A stretch of 39,897 nt of DNA from Chromobacterium haemolyticum (GCF_002081825.1 NZ_MUKU01000044.1:1-39897); one strand, 5' to 3'; shown: positions 10,023 through 18,158, counted from the stretch's first letter. Notes: generated by a model from the sequence alone, not told the origin. Numbers and translations are program-made.

Positions 10023-10232
10023 ATGTCCGAATTGATCATGAAAGTGGATGGCATGACCTGCCAGGGTTGCGTGAAAAGCGTCAGCGGCGTGCTCAGCGGC
10101 ATGGCCGGCGTCAGCGAGGCCGAGGTCAGCCTGGAGGCCAAGCAGGCCAAGGTGGTGTACGACGCGGAGATCGTGTCGCCGGAGGAGTTGGCGGCGGCGG
10201 TGGAGGACGCGGGTTTCGACGTGACGCGCTGA
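10023..10232 (+). CDS. copZ: Copper chaperone CopZ
   Basis: The protein has 69 residues and forms a single heavy-metal-associated domain with the motif GMTCQGCVKSV, whose two Cys bind Cu(I). It would carry copper to CopA in the cytoplasm. The gene follows copA with an AGGAGA ribosome site and is closed by a strong terminator, so copA-copZ forms a complete two-gene unit. The TCQGC variant rather than TCAAC matches free-standing chaperones of proteobacteria more than the CopA domains. Confidence 0.92.
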   Translation: MSELIMKVDGMTCQGCVKSVSGVLSGMAGVSEAEVSLEAKQAKVVYDAEIVSPEELAAAVEDAGFDVTR

Positions 10233-10254
10233 GCCTTAAACGGCGGCGTAGCGG

Positions 10255-10290
10255 AACAGGGCATGGCTTGCGGGCCATGCCCTGTTTGTT
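10255..10290 (+). terminator. Terminator of copA-copZ
   Basis: A perfect 13-bp stem AACAGGGCATGGC (10255-10267) pairs with GCCATGCCCTGTT (10274-10286) around a 6-base loop, followed by a short T-rich tail (TTTGTTT). It lies 22 bases after the copZ stop codon. Confidence 0.8.
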
Positions 10291-10336
10291 TGGAGGACCT
10301 GCGTGTTGTCCACTGGGCCCGGCATGCGGGACAGCT

Positions 10337-10364
10337 TGTTTTGGTCCCGTATTGGGACTATCCT
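10337..10364 (+). promoter_or_regulatory. higBA promoter with palindromic operator
   Basis: A -35 box TTGTTT (10337-10342) and -10 box TATCCT (10359-10364) enclose the inverted repeat GTCCC-GTATT-GGGAC (10344-10358) in the spacer. A palindrome in this place is typical of toxin-antitoxin operons repressed by their own antitoxin. The assignment of the HigA protein to this site is inferred. Confidence 0.55.
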
Positions 10365-10370
10365 GTGGCC

Positions 10371-10676
10371 ATGAAGATCATCGCCACCCGCGTCTTGAAA
10401 ACTTTCTGGGCGCGGCATCCCCATGCCGAGCAAGCGCTGAAAGCGTGGGTAGATGAGGTGGGCCAGGCGTGTTGGGCCAGTCCACAAGACATCAAGGACC
10501 GGTATCGCAGCGCCAGTTTCATCAAAGCCAACCGGGTGGTGTTCAATATCAAGGGCAATGATTATCGCTTGATCGTTGCCGTCGCTTATCGGGTGGGCAT
10601 TGTCTACATCAAGTTCATCGGCACCCATGCGCAGTACGATGTCGATGCCGCCACCGTGGAAATGGAGTCGCCATGA
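10371..10676 (+). CDS. higB: HigB-type mRNA interferase toxin
   Basis: The protein has 101 residues and belongs to the HigB branch of the RelE-like toxins, which cleave mRNA on the ribosome. Family marks are MKIIATRVLKTFW at the start, the central YRSASFIKANRVVFNIKGND block and the YRLIVAVAYRVGIVYIKFIG strand pair, followed by HAQYD. Toxin before antitoxin is the usual HigBA order. The ATG at 10371 directly follows the operator-promoter; a longer frame from 10263 would run through the copZ terminator and is rejected. The stop codon overlaps the higA start by 4 bases. Confidence 0.9.
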   Translation: MKIIATRVLKTFWARHPHAEQALKAWVDEVGQACWASPQDIKDRYRSASFIKANRVVFNIKGNDYRLIVAVAYRVGIVYIKFIGTHAQYDVDAATVEMESP

Positions 10677-11032
10677 ATATCCGTCCCATCCGCAGCGAGG
10701 CCGACTATCAGGCCGCGCTCAAAGAAATATCCGCACTGGTGGAGATGGACCCGGCGCTGGATTCGCCGGAAGGCGAGCGTCTGGACATTCTGGCGACGCT
10801 GGCCCAGTCCTATGAGGCCAAGCACTTTCCCATCGATTTGCCGGACCCGATTGAGGCGATCAAATTCCGCATGGAGCAGGGCGGTTTGACGGTGGCGGAC
10901 ATGCAGGTTTATCTGGGCAACCGCAACCGCGTCTATGAAGTGTTGAATCGCAAGCGGCCGCTCAGCCTCGCGATGATCCGCCGCTTGCATGAGGGCCTGC
11001 ATATTCCCGCCGAGGTGTTGATCCGCGGCTGA
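10673..11032 (+). CDS. higA: HigA-type antitoxin with helix-turn-helix
   Basis: The protein has 119 residues and should bind HigB and repress the operon. The N-terminal half (IRSEADYQAALKEISALVE, EGERLDILATLAQSYE) matches the toxin-binding region of the YddM/HigA group. The C-terminal part is a Cro/C1-like helix-turn-helix (GLTVADMQVYLGNRNRVYEV, then NRKRPLSLAMIRRLHEGL). The ATGA overlap with higB indicates translational coupling. Nothing looks broken, so the pair is probably functional. Confidence 0.9.
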   Translation: MNIRPIRSEADYQAALKEISALVEMDPALDSPEGERLDILATLAQSYEAKHFPIDLPDPIEAIKFRMEQGGLTVADMQVYLGNRNRVYEVLNRKRPLSLAMIRRLHEGLHIPAEVLIRG

Positions 11033-11075
11033 ACGATTCGAGCCGTCCCTCGTCCTTGATGCGACGGGGGGACTC

Positions 11076-11396
11076 TTATTCCTCCTCCCCCAGCACGCCG
11101 AACTCCACCGGCGTCTTCACGTAAAACACCTTGACCCCGGCGGCGGCGAGCGCGGCCAGCAGCCGTTCGGCTTCGTCGGCGCTGACCACCAGCGTGACTT
11201 CCTCGGGCTGGTCCGCCAGTTCGAAGAAGTGAGCGGAGTGCAGCCGGCGGTGGCGGCCGTAGCCTTCGCTGGCGGCGAACAGCGTGGCGCCGCGGATGTC
11301 CATCCGCCGCGCCTGTTGCACTATCCATTCCGCCAGCGGCAGGCCGTCGTGGCTGTGGTCTTGCTGGGTGAAGAAGGAGAGTTGATAGCCTTGCAT
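11076..11396 (-). CDS. DUF190-family protein (PII-like fold)
   Basis: The protein has 106 residues. It resembles DUF190 proteins in FFTQQDHSHDGLPLAEWIV, then IRGATLFAASEGYGRHRRLH and the late VTLVVSADEAERLLAAL strand-helix. The family has a PII-like ferredoxin fold and its molecular role is poorly known. The gene lies 18 bases after the metallo-beta-lactamase-fold gene, with GGAGG before the ATG, so the two are probably one operon. It converges on higA. The function cannot be stated beyond a possible small-molecule sensor. Confidence 0.75.
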   Translation of the reverse strand: MQGYQLSFFTQQDHSHDGLPLAEWIVQQARRMDIRGATLFAASEGYGRHRRLHSAHFFELADQPEEVTLVVSADEAERLLAALAAAGVKVFYVKTPVEFGVLGEEE

Positions 11397-11414
11397 GGCC
11401 TTGGCCTCCGGCAG

Positions 11415-12182
11415 CTACAGTTCGATCAGCATACCTTCGCGCAGCGGGCAGACGCGCAGGCCGTTGGAGTATTCCGAGCGCAGTTGTTCCAGCAGGTGTT
11501 CGCGGCAGCCGGGGTCGATGTGGCTGATCCACAGATGCGTGTTGGCCGGCAGCAGCGGCAGGAAGGGCAGCAACAGCAAGGGCGTCATATGGCCCTGACG
11601 CGCGGCTTCGCCCTGGCGCTCGTCGGTATAGGTCAGTTCGCAGATCACGTCGGTCAGCGAGGGCACATTGGACACCCATTGCCAGAAGGCCGGGCAGGGG
11701 CCGCTGTCGCCGCTGAAGGCGAGCGCGCGCCAGCTGCCCTCTATCAGCCAGCCCAGCGCCGGCACGCTGTGATTGGCCGGCAGCGCGGTGGCCAGGCCTT
11801 CGCCTATCGGCAGCGCGTAGCCGGGCTCCACCGCGTGCAGCCGCAGCCAGGGCTGTTCCGCGCTGGGTTGGCGGGTGTAGTCCGGCCAGAGTTCGCCGTT
11901 GAACAGGTGGGCGCGCAGCGCGTCCAGGGTTTCTTGCTGGCTGTAGACGGTGAGGCCGGGGCCGCGGCGGCTGGCGTGAACGTCGGCCAGCAACGGCAGG
12001 CAGCCGCAGTGGTCGGCGTGGCTGTGGGTGAGCAGCACCTGGCGGATGGACAGCATCTCGTCCGCGCGCAGGCTGGTGACGCCGGTGCCGCAATCTATCA
12101 GGGTGTCTTCGTCAATCAGAAAACTGGTGGTGTGGCCGGGGTGGCCGATGCAGGCGGCGGCGCCGAGAACCTTGATGTGCAT
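11415..12182 (-). CDS. Metallo-beta-lactamase-fold hydrolase (class II cyclic-nucleotide phosphodiesterase-like)
   Basis: The protein has 255 residues with the metal motif THSHADHCG (His53, His55, Asp57, His58). It also has the later ALPANHSV, FSGDSGPC and WISHIDPG segments that supply further ligands. The N terminus MHIKVLGAAACIGHPGHTTS and the overall order resemble CpdP-like class II 3',5'-cyclic-nucleotide phosphodiesterases and related hydrolases, but the substrate is not certain. No signal peptide is seen, so it should be cytoplasmic. It is first of a probable two-gene unit with the DUF190 gene and lies downstream of the M14 peptidase terminator. Confidence 0.75.
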   Translation of the reverse strand: MHIKVLGAAACIGHPGHTTSFLIDEDTLIDCGTGVTSLRADEMLSIRQVLLTHSHADHCGCLPLLADVHASRRGPGLTVYSQQETLDALRAHLFNGELWPDYTRQPSAEQPWLRLHAVEPGYALPIGEGLATALPANHSVPALGWLIEGSWRALAFSGDSGPCPAFWQWVSNVPSLTDVICELTYTDERQGEAARQGHMTPLLLLPFLPLLPANTHLWISHIDPGCREHLLEQLRSEYSNGLRVCPLREGMLIEL

Positions 12183-12291
12183 GGGTTTCTCCTGGTTGCG
12201 GCTGTTGACCGGCCACGCCGGTCCGCCGCTGCAAACATGGAAACGATCTGCTGCCCGCTCCGCCTGATGCGAGTTATTGTCGCGCCCGCGC

Positions 12292-12338
12292 CCAAGAAAC
12301 CGCCGGCTTGAATCTTTTTAGTATAGACAAGCCGGCGG
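12292..12338 (-). terminator. Terminator of the M14 peptidase gene
   Basis: An 11-bp stem CCGCCGGCTTG (12300-12310) pairs with CAAGCCGGCGG (12328-12338), with a 17-base AT-rich loop. Read on the minus strand it is followed by TTTCTTGG. It starts about 20 bases after the peptidase stop codon. Confidence 0.6.
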
Positions 12339-12357
12339 CCGCCTGCGCGGCGCGGGG

Positions 12358-14250
12358 TTAGCGCACGATGCCCACCGGGTAGAGGAAGCGGTTGCTGTCG
12401 GCAAACGGGGTTTGCTCATAGAACCAGTTGAGCCGGGCGTTGCGGTCCTTAGCGAATTTGGGGTCCTTGAGCCTGGCCTGGAAGGCCTGGCGCAAGGCCG
12501 GGCTTTCCGCCAGCATGCGCCGCGCCATCGGTTCCATCACATAGGCTTCGGGCGCTTCCGCCGAGGTGAGATTGGCGTTGAAGAAGCCCCAATGCAGGAA
12601 GGAGTCCGGGCTGGAGGGTTCCAGCAGCAGCATCGCCAGCGTGCCCAAGGGTTGTTGCGGGTCCACCACCACGGAGCCGGCCGGATAAGTGACTTTGCGT
12701 TGCAGCGGGCTGGGTTTGCCGTCTATCAGCAAGCGGCCTTCGTAGCCGGGAATCTTGTCGGCGGATTCGCGGTCTGGTTCAAACGGCGTGCCCAGCTTGA
12801 TGTCGTCCAGTCGGTAGACGGTAACGTCTAGGGTTTCCGGCCGGCTCAGCACGCGCAACTGGACGCCGTGAGCGCGCAGCCGGGCGATCACCTCGTGCCA
12901 TTGCGCCGGCACCACATAGGCTTTGGGCCGCGCCGCGATCAGGTCCGGCACGGTTAGCGGGGTGATGGGCAGGCGGTAGTCGCGCGGCTGATTGCTCCAG
13001 CGCACGATCTTGTCGCCGGTGATAGGAGATGGCACTTTGTCGAACTTGACGCCCTTGAAGTCCACCAGTTTGGGTGTGCCCTCGGCTTCCTTCCAGCTCA
13101 GCGTCACCGGGTCCGGCCGCGCGGCGCGGTCCTTGGCGATGGCGGCGCGCAGGCCGTCGTAATGGCGGGACACGCTGTCGAAGATGGAACGATAGAGCAC
13201 GTAGTTGCCCAGCACTTGCTGCTTGTAGGGCTTGAGCGCGTGCAGTTCCACCAGGATGGCGGGGATGCCGCGGGCGTCGGCGTACTGATTGGAGAAGCGC
13301 GCCAGATCGCTGTAGTACGGGTAATAGCCCTTGTCGGGGTTCTCGTTGTCGTTCATCGAGATGCAGACATTGGGTTCATGGCCGTAGCGGCGCAGCTCGC
13401 GGTAGACCTCGGGCGTCATCACCTGATCCATCCAGCGGCTGGATTCGGGCGACCAGCCCTGGCCGTTGTTGCAGTAGGTGACGTCGTACTGATAGTTGAC
13501 GCCGTCCGTGCTGTGGGTGTCGATGAAGAAGTCCGGCTGGTAGTCGTTGAGCGCGCGCGCCACGTTGCGGATTTCCGGGCTGTCCAGCTTGGTGAAGTCG
13601 CGGTTCAGATTGAGGTTGCGGCCGTTGACGCGCCAGCCGGTCTGTTCCGGCCCGTTCTGGTTGATGCGTCCGTATTTGCCGTAGCGCATGTCGCCGTCCA
13701 CGTTGACGGTGGGGACGAACAGCAGGTTGACCTTGGACAGCCGCGCGTCGTCGCGGATCAGCAGGTCGCGGATCAGCATCAGTCCGGCGTCCTTGCCATT
13801 GGCTTCGCCGGGGTGGATGCCGGCCTGCACATAGATCAGCGGCTTGCCGCTGGCGCGCAGGCCTTGCGGCGATTTATCGGCGGCGGCGGACACCACCGCC
13901 ATCATCATCTCATGGCCTTGATCGGTTTTCTCCGTCATCGGGCTTAGCTTGAGCAGCGCCGGTTTGGCGGCGGCCAGCTTGTTCAGATAGGCGATGGTTT
14001 CCGGGTAGGCCGGCGTGTGCTTGAAGCCGCTGGCCTCCAGCGGCGTGGCCCACGGGTCGTCCGCCTTGACCGCGAAGCGCTGGCTGTCTCCCTGCCAGGG
14101 GATGTCCGGCGGCAGCACGCGCTGGCGCGCGGCGGACAGGTATTGGCTGTCGTCGACGTAGTCCGGCGCGGCCGGCATGGCGTGCGCGGGCGGGCCGAGG
14201 TGCAGGGCGGCGAAGGCGGAAACAATGGCGAGGCGTAGCGGCAAGTGCAT
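12358..14250 (-). CDS. Exported M14-family zinc carboxypeptidase
   Basis: The protein has 630 residues and is a predicted periplasmic or secreted metallopeptidase. The signal peptide is MHLPLRLAIVSAFAALHLGPPAHA. The zinc motif HPGE (His146, Glu149) lies in YVQAGIHPGEANGKDAG; the third ligand is in FFIDTHSTDG. NGRNLNLNRDFTKLD carries the substrate-binding Asn-Arg pair. The C-terminal 250 residues (SWKEAEGTPKLVDFKGVKFD onward) are an extra domain seen in large M14 peptidases of this type. The start at 14250 was chosen because it begins the signal peptide; the longer frame from 14343 adds residues over the intergenic region. It is divergent from the S9 peptidase gene. Confidence 0.88.
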   Translation of the reverse strand: MHLPLRLAIVSAFAALHLGPPAHAMPAAPDYVDDSQYLSAARQRVLPPDIPWQGDSQRFAVKADDPWATPLEASGFKHTPAYPETIAYLNKLAAAKPALLKLSPMTEKTDQGHEMMMAVVSAAADKSPQGLRASGKPLIYVQAGIHPGEANGKDAGLMLIRDLLIRDDARLSKVNLLFVPTVNVDGDMRYGKYGRINQNGPEQTGWRVNGRNLNLNRDFTKLDSPEIRNVARALNDYQPDFFIDTHSTDGVNYQYDVTYCNNGQGWSPESSRWMDQVMTPEVYRELRRYGHEPNVCISMNDNENPDKGYYPYYSDLARFSNQYADARGIPAILVELHALKPYKQQVLGNYVLYRSIFDSVSRHYDGLRAAIAKDRAARPDPVTLSWKEAEGTPKLVDFKGVKFDKVPSPITGDKIVRWSNQPRDYRLPITPLTVPDLIAARPKAYVVPAQWHEVIARLRAHGVQLRVLSRPETLDVTVYRLDDIKLGTPFEPDRESADKIPGYEGRLLIDGKPSPLQRKVTYPAGSVVVDPQQPLGTLAMLLLEPSSPDSFLHWGFFNANLTSAEAPEAYVMEPMARRMLAESPALRQAFQARLKDPKFAKDRNARLNWFYEQTPFADSNRFLYPVGIVR

Positions 14251-14329
14251 GATGATTATCCTGATTGTCCGAGACCGAAACAGGCTACGCCCGCCGGCCT
14301 GGCGGACGCACGGGCTGTTGCATGGCGGC

Positions 14330-14343
14330 TTGATCGGGATCAA
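14330..14343. promoter_or_regulatory. FNR/ANR box between the divergent peptidase genes
   Basis: TTGATCGGGATCAA is a perfect match to the FNR/ANR consensus TTGAT-N4-ATCAA, set in an 18-bp inverted repeat (14328-14345). It lies 80 bp before the M14 start codon and 111 bp before the S9 start codon, so it could serve either promoter. A TATTAT (14392-14397) is a possible -10 for the S9 gene. The oxygen response is inferred from the sequence alone. Confidence 0.55.
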
Positions 14344-14453
14344 GCGGTGCCAGCGGGGGAGTGTGGCTCGAGAATGGATATTTTTGTGGCATATTATCGC
14401 AGGGGTCCAGCGCGGCTGCGCCGGATCGGGATCATTTCAGAAAAGGGGTTTCC

Positions 14454-16319
14454 GTGAAAACTTTGGTATCGAGCCTGGTCTTGGCAGCGGCGTTGTCCGG
14501 CGCGGCCTACGCCGCGGACATTCCGCTGCGCGATTTTTTCCGTAATCCGGAGCAGAGCAATTTCACCTTGTCGCCGGATGGCAAGAGCGTGGCTTTCCTG
14601 ACGCCTTGGGAGGCGCGGCGCAATATCGTGGTGCGCCGGCCGGGGCAACCGGACCGGCGCGTCACCGCGGTGAAGGACCGCGACCTGTCCGGTTATTTTT
14701 GGAAGGGCAATCAGCGGCTGGTCTACAGCAAGGACAATGGCGGCGATGAGAATTTCCACCTGTACGCGGTGGACCTGGCCAGCGGCAAGAGCCGCGATCT
14801 GACGCCGTTTCCCGGCGTGCGCGCGGAGATCGTCGACGAACTGACCGAGCGGGACGATGAATTGCTGGTGGGCCTGAACAAGCGCAAGCCGGAAGTGTTC
14901 GACGTTTACCGAGTGAACCTGAAAACCGGCAAGCTGACGCTGGAGGCGAAGAACCCCGGCAACGTCACCAGCTGGAGCACCGATCACAATGGCCGCATCC
15001 GCATCGCCACCACCACCGACGGCGTCAACAGCACCTTGCTGTATCGCGATCAGCCGGGCGGCGCCTTCCGCAAGCTGATGACCACCTCCTTCCGCGATAG
15101 CTTCAATCCCTTGTTCTTCACTTTCGACAACCAGCGTTTCTACGCCGCCAGCAATCTGGGCCGCGACAAAAGCGCCATCGTCGAATTCGATCCCAAGACC
15201 GGCAAGGAAGTGAAGCAGATCTATCAGCGCGACGACGTGGATGTCGACGGTCTGGGCTTTTCCCGCAAGCGCAAAGTGATCACCTGCGCCCGCTTCGAAA
15301 CCGACAAGCCGGGCAGGTTATGCCTCGACGAGAAGAGCGAGGCTCTGCTCGCCAGGCTGGAGGCGCGGCTGCCCGGCTATCAGGTGGACATCCAGTCCGC
15401 CAACCGCGCGGAGAACCGCTTCATCGTGGCGGCCTGGAACGACCGTACCCAGGGCAAGCGCTATCTATACGACGAGGCCGGCGACAAACTGGAACTACTG
15501 GCCGAGATCACGCCCTGGTTGAAGGAGGGCGAGATGGCGACGATGCGGCCGGTGCAGTATCGCAGCCGCGACGGTTTGACCATCAACGGCTACCTGACCC
15601 TGCCCAAGGGGAAGGAGGACGCCAAGGGGCTGTCGGTAATCATCAATCCGCACGGCGGGCCATGGGCGCGCGACAGCTGGCGCTTCAACCCCGAGGTGCA
15701 GTTCTTCGCCAGCCGCGGTTGGGCGGTGCTGCAGATGAACTTCCGCGGCTCCACCGGCTATGGCCGCGATTTCTGGCAGGCTTCGTTCAAGCAATGGGGC
15801 GGCACCATGCAGGACGACGTCAGCGACGGCGTGGACTGGCTGGTCAAGCAGGGCGTGGCGGATCCAAAGCGCGTCTGCATCTACGGCGGCAGCTACGGCG
15901 GCTATGCCACGCTGGCGGGCATTACCAAGACGCCGGATTTGTATCGCTGCGCGGTGGATTACGTGGGGGTGTCCAATCTATTCACCTTCATGAACACCAT
16001 ACCGCCGTACTGGAAGCCGATGCTGGACATGATGCACGAGATGGTGGGCGATCCGGTCAAGGATAAGGCGATGATGCGCGAGCGCTCGCCTGTGTTCCAG
16101 GTGGACCGCATCCAGACACCGCTGCTGGTGTTGCAAGGCGCCAAGGACCCCCGCGTCAACATCGACGAATCCAATCAGATCGTCAAGGCGCTGCAGAAGC
16201 GCGGCGTGGAAGTGGAATACATGGTCAAGGACAATGAGGGCCATGGTTTCCACAACGAGGAAAACCGCTTCGACGCCTATGGCGCGATGGAGCGTTTCTT
16301 CCATCAGCATTTGAATTAA
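14454..16319 (+). CDS. Exported S9-family serine peptidase (prolyl oligopeptidase type)
   Basis: The protein has 621 residues and a signal peptide (VKTLVSSLVLAAALSGAAYA). The N-terminal two thirds form the expected beta-propeller (DGKSVAFLTPWEARRNIVVR and similar strands). The C-terminal alpha/beta-hydrolase domain has the catalytic Ser480 in GGSYGGYA, Asp565 in GAKDPRVN and His597 in NEGHGFHN. It would cleave short peptides in the periplasm. The GTG start at 14454 was chosen because it begins the signal peptide and has AAAAGGGG just upstream. The TAA stop (16317-16319) directly borders the 10-bp remnant of repeat B. Confidence 0.9.
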   Translation: MKTLVSSLVLAAALSGAAYAADIPLRDFFRNPEQSNFTLSPDGKSVAFLTPWEARRNIVVRRPGQPDRRVTAVKDRDLSGYFWKGNQRLVYSKDNGGDENFHLYAVDLASGKSRDLTPFPGVRAEIVDELTERDDELLVGLNKRKPEVFDVYRVNLKTGKLTLEAKNPGNVTSWSTDHNGRIRIATTTDGVNSTLLYRDQPGGAFRKLMTTSFRDSFNPLFFTFDNQRFYAASNLGRDKSAIVEFDPKTGKEVKQIYQRDDVDVDGLGFSRKRKVITCARFETDKPGRLCLDEKSEALLARLEARLPGYQVDIQSANRAENRFIVAAWNDRTQGKRYLYDEAGDKLELLAEITPWLKEGEMATMRPVQYRSRDGLTINGYLTLPKGKEDAKGLSVIINPHGGPWARDSWRFNPEVQFFASRGWAVLQMNFRGSTGYGRDFWQASFKQWGGTMQDDVSDGVDWLVKQGVADPKRVCIYGGSYGGYATLAGITKTPDLYRCAVDYVGVSNLFTFMNTIPPYWKPMLDMMHEMVGDPVKDKAMMRERSPVFQVDRIQTPLLVLQGAKDPRVNIDESNQIVKALQKRGVEVEYMVKDNEGHGFHNEENRFDAYGAMERFFHQHLN

Positions 16320-16329
16320 GACCCGCTAA
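16320..16329 (+). repeat. Terminal remnant of repeat B
   Basis: GACCCGCTAA equals the reverse complement of the TTAGCGGGTC end of repeat B. It sits exactly between the TAA stop of the S9 peptidase gene and the first base of repeat A4, whose flanking TAA it supplies. A 10-bp match could arise by chance, but the same order of stop codon, element end and TNA at two other B ends makes a deletion remnant likely. Confidence 0.5.
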
Positions 16330-16469
16330 GAACGTGTTTACGATCTCGCGAGCCAAGGCGAGACAAGGCGAAAACGGGCGAAAAAGCGGAATGTACACGT
16401 GGTACATGAGCATTTTGAGCTCGGTTTCAACGCCGTATCGCCGACGCGCAGCAGATCGTAAACAGGTTC
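16330..16469 (+). repeat. Repeat A, copy 4
   Basis: A 140-bp copy with ends GAACGTGTTTACGATCT and AGATCGTAAACAGGTTC. The left flank is TAA (16327-16329) and the right flank is TCA (16470-16472), which is the stop codon of the neighbouring permease gene read on the minus strand. The unequal flanks suggest recombination between two copies. Confidence 0.88.
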
Positions 16470-17159
16470 TCAGGCCCTGGCCGGCAGACTCCAGCGCCTA
16501 TCGCTCCAGCGGCCCAGTAGCTGCAGGCCGCCGCAGACCACGAAATAAGCCAGCGCGATGAAGGCGAAAATCTCCAGCGGGTAGACCTGTTCGCGGTTGT
16601 TGACCTGGGTGGCGACGAAGGTGAATTCGGCCACGCCCACCACATAGGCGAGCGAGCTGTCCTTGATCAGGGTGATCCACTGGTTGACGAAGGAGGGCAG
16701 CATCATGCGCAGCGCTTGCGGAAGCACGATCAGTCGCAGCGTCTGCCAGCGGTCCAGGCCCAGCGACAGCCCGGCCGCCCATTGTCCGGGGCCGATGGCG
16801 GCGATGCCGGCCTGCACCGACTGGCTCAGATAGGCCGCGTTGATCAAGGCCAGCGCCAACACCACGGTGAGCACGCCGGGGATGTCCACGCCAAACAGGA
16901 TGGGCAACAGGAAATAGCACCAGAAGATCAGCATCAGCACCGGGATGGCGCGCAGCAGCGCCACCAGGGCGCCCAGCGCGCGGCGCGGGCCGGGCCCGCA
17001 CATGACCAGGGCGATGCCGCCGGCCAGGCCCAGCAGGCTGGCCAGCGCGCCGGCGGCGGCGCTGATGCCCAGGGTCAGCAGTAGGCCGCCGGGTTCTCCG
17101 TGGGCCAGATTGCCCCACAGCAGATAATCGAGATTGTCCTGAATCACTGGCGGCATCAT
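16470..17159 (-). CDS. Amino-acid ABC transporter permease (GltK/HisM family)
   Basis: The protein has 229 residues and is an inner-membrane permease of the polar amino-acid uptake family. About five membrane segments are visible (LLLTLGISAAAGALASLLGL, ALGALVALLRAIPVLMLIFW and others). The conserved cytoplasmic loop that contacts the ATPase reads GLDRWQTLRLIVLPQALRMM. The ATG at 17159 overlaps the upstream permease stop by 4 bases and has GGAGG 8 bases before it; an ATG at 17174 is also possible. The TGA stop is exactly the trinucleotide that borders repeat A4. In E. coli gltIJKL an ATPase gene would follow here, but none is present. Confidence 0.88.
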   Translation of the reverse strand: MMPPVIQDNLDYLLWGNLAHGEPGGLLLTLGISAAAGALASLLGLAGGIALVMCGPGPRRALGALVALLRAIPVLMLIFWCYFLLPILFGVDIPGVLTVVLALALINAAYLSQSVQAGIAAIGPGQWAAGLSLGLDRWQTLRLIVLPQALRMMLPSFVNQWITLIKDSSLAYVVGVAEFTFVATQVNNREQVYPLEIFAFIALAYFVVCGGLQLLGRWSDRRWSLPARA

Positions 17160-17896
17160 CGCGGCGCCCTCCATGCCGGCTCGCCGCGCTGGCTCAGCGC
17201 CTGGGTCAGCAATACCAGCAGCAGATAGGCGGCGGTGGCCACGGCGAAGGCCTGGAAGGCGAGCAGGGTTTCGGTTTCCACCTGACGAGAGGTATAGGAC
17301 AACTCGGCCACGCCTATGGCCATCGCCAGCGAGGTGTTCTTCACCACCGCGGTGTATTGGCCTACCAGCGGCCGGCGCGCCAGCGCCCAGGCCTGCGGCA
17401 GCACCACCCAGCGGAATTCCTGCCAGCCGTTCATGCCCAGCGCGCGCGCGGCCTGGCGCTGGCCGGCGGCGACGCTGCGCAGCCCGGCCTGCAGCTCGCC
17501 GCAGATGAAGCTGGCGCTATAAAGGGTTAGCCCCACTAGCGCGGCCAGGAATTCGAAGGACGGCCAGGGCAGCGCCAGGCCGCCCGGCAAGGGCAGGCTG
17601 CGCGGCGTGTTCAGCCACAGCATGGCGGCTTCCGGCAGCAGGCCCGCCACGCCGAAATACCACAACAGCAATTGCACCATCAGCGGTGTGTTGCGATGCA
17701 AGCTGACCCAGAGGCCGGCGCCGCGGCCGAGCGCGCGCCAGCGCGATTCCAGCGCCGCGGTCAGCAGCATGCCGAGCGCGGTGGCGGCGACGCAGACCAG
17801 CAGCGCCAGCCAGCCGGTGAGCAACGCGCCTTTGAGCAGCCAGCCCAGATAATGGGGCTCCAGCCAGTGGTGGCCGAGCCAGGAGGGGGGATTCAT
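17156..17896 (-). CDS. Amino-acid ABC transporter permease (GltJ/HisQ family)
   Basis: The protein has 246 residues and should pair with the next gene product as the transmembrane heterodimer. The start of the permease domain (GALLTGWLALLVCVAATALG), the motif LHRNTPLMVQLLLWYFG and the ATPase-contact loop ALGMNGWQEFRWVVLPQA are typical for polar amino-acid permeases. VVKNTSLAMAIGVAEL is the usual late segment. It is separated from the upstream binding-protein gene by 374 bases that hold a palindrome and repeats A5 and B2, so expression of the permeases may be weaker than that of the binding protein. Confidence 0.9.
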   Translation of the reverse strand: MNPPSWLGHHWLEPHYLGWLLKGALLTGWLALLVCVAATALGMLLTAALESRWRALGRGAGLWVSLHRNTPLMVQLLLWYFGVAGLLPEAAMLWLNTPRSLPLPGGLALPWPSFEFLAALVGLTLYSASFICGELQAGLRSVAAGQRQAARALGMNGWQEFRWVVLPQAWALARRPLVGQYTAVVKNTSLAMAIGVAELSYTSRQVETETLLAFQAFAVATAAYLLLVLLTQALSQRGEPAWRAPR

Positions 17897-17962
17897 TGCT
17901 TGCTGTCCTGTATTGCGATTGCGCTCCGCCTTTCAGCGCCGGCGGCGCTTGAAATGGCGAAA

Positions 17963-17982
17963 CCGCCGGGCGCGCCCGGCGG
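17963..17982 (-). terminator. Palindromic stem between binding-protein and permease genes
   Basis: CCGCCGGGCGCGCCCGGCGG is a perfect 20-bp palindrome, followed on the minus strand by TTT. It lies 67 bases before the permease start codon. A stable stem in this place often lowers expression of the permeases relative to the binding protein; whether it ends transcription is uncertain because the T run is short. Confidence 0.4.
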
Positions 17983-18015
17983 CTGGGGATACGGATGGAA
18001 AAACGCGCCGTCTTA

Positions 18016-18155
18016 GAGTCTGTTTACGATCTCGCGAGCTAGGGAGAGACAAGGCGAAAACAAGCGAAAAAGCGGAATGGTCAAGCGGTACATGAGCATT
18101 TTGAACTCGCTTTCAACGCCGTATCGCCGACGCGCAGCAGATCGTAAACAGGTTC
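18016..18155 (+). repeat. Repeat A, copy 5
   Basis: A 140-bp copy with ends GAGTCTGTTTACGATCT and AGATCGTAAACAGGTTC, flanked by TTA on both sides (18013-18015, 18156-18158). The intact 3-bp duplication agrees with an undisturbed insertion. It lies inside the ABC transporter operon, opposite to the direction of transcription. Confidence 0.9.
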
Positions 18156-18158
18156 TTA

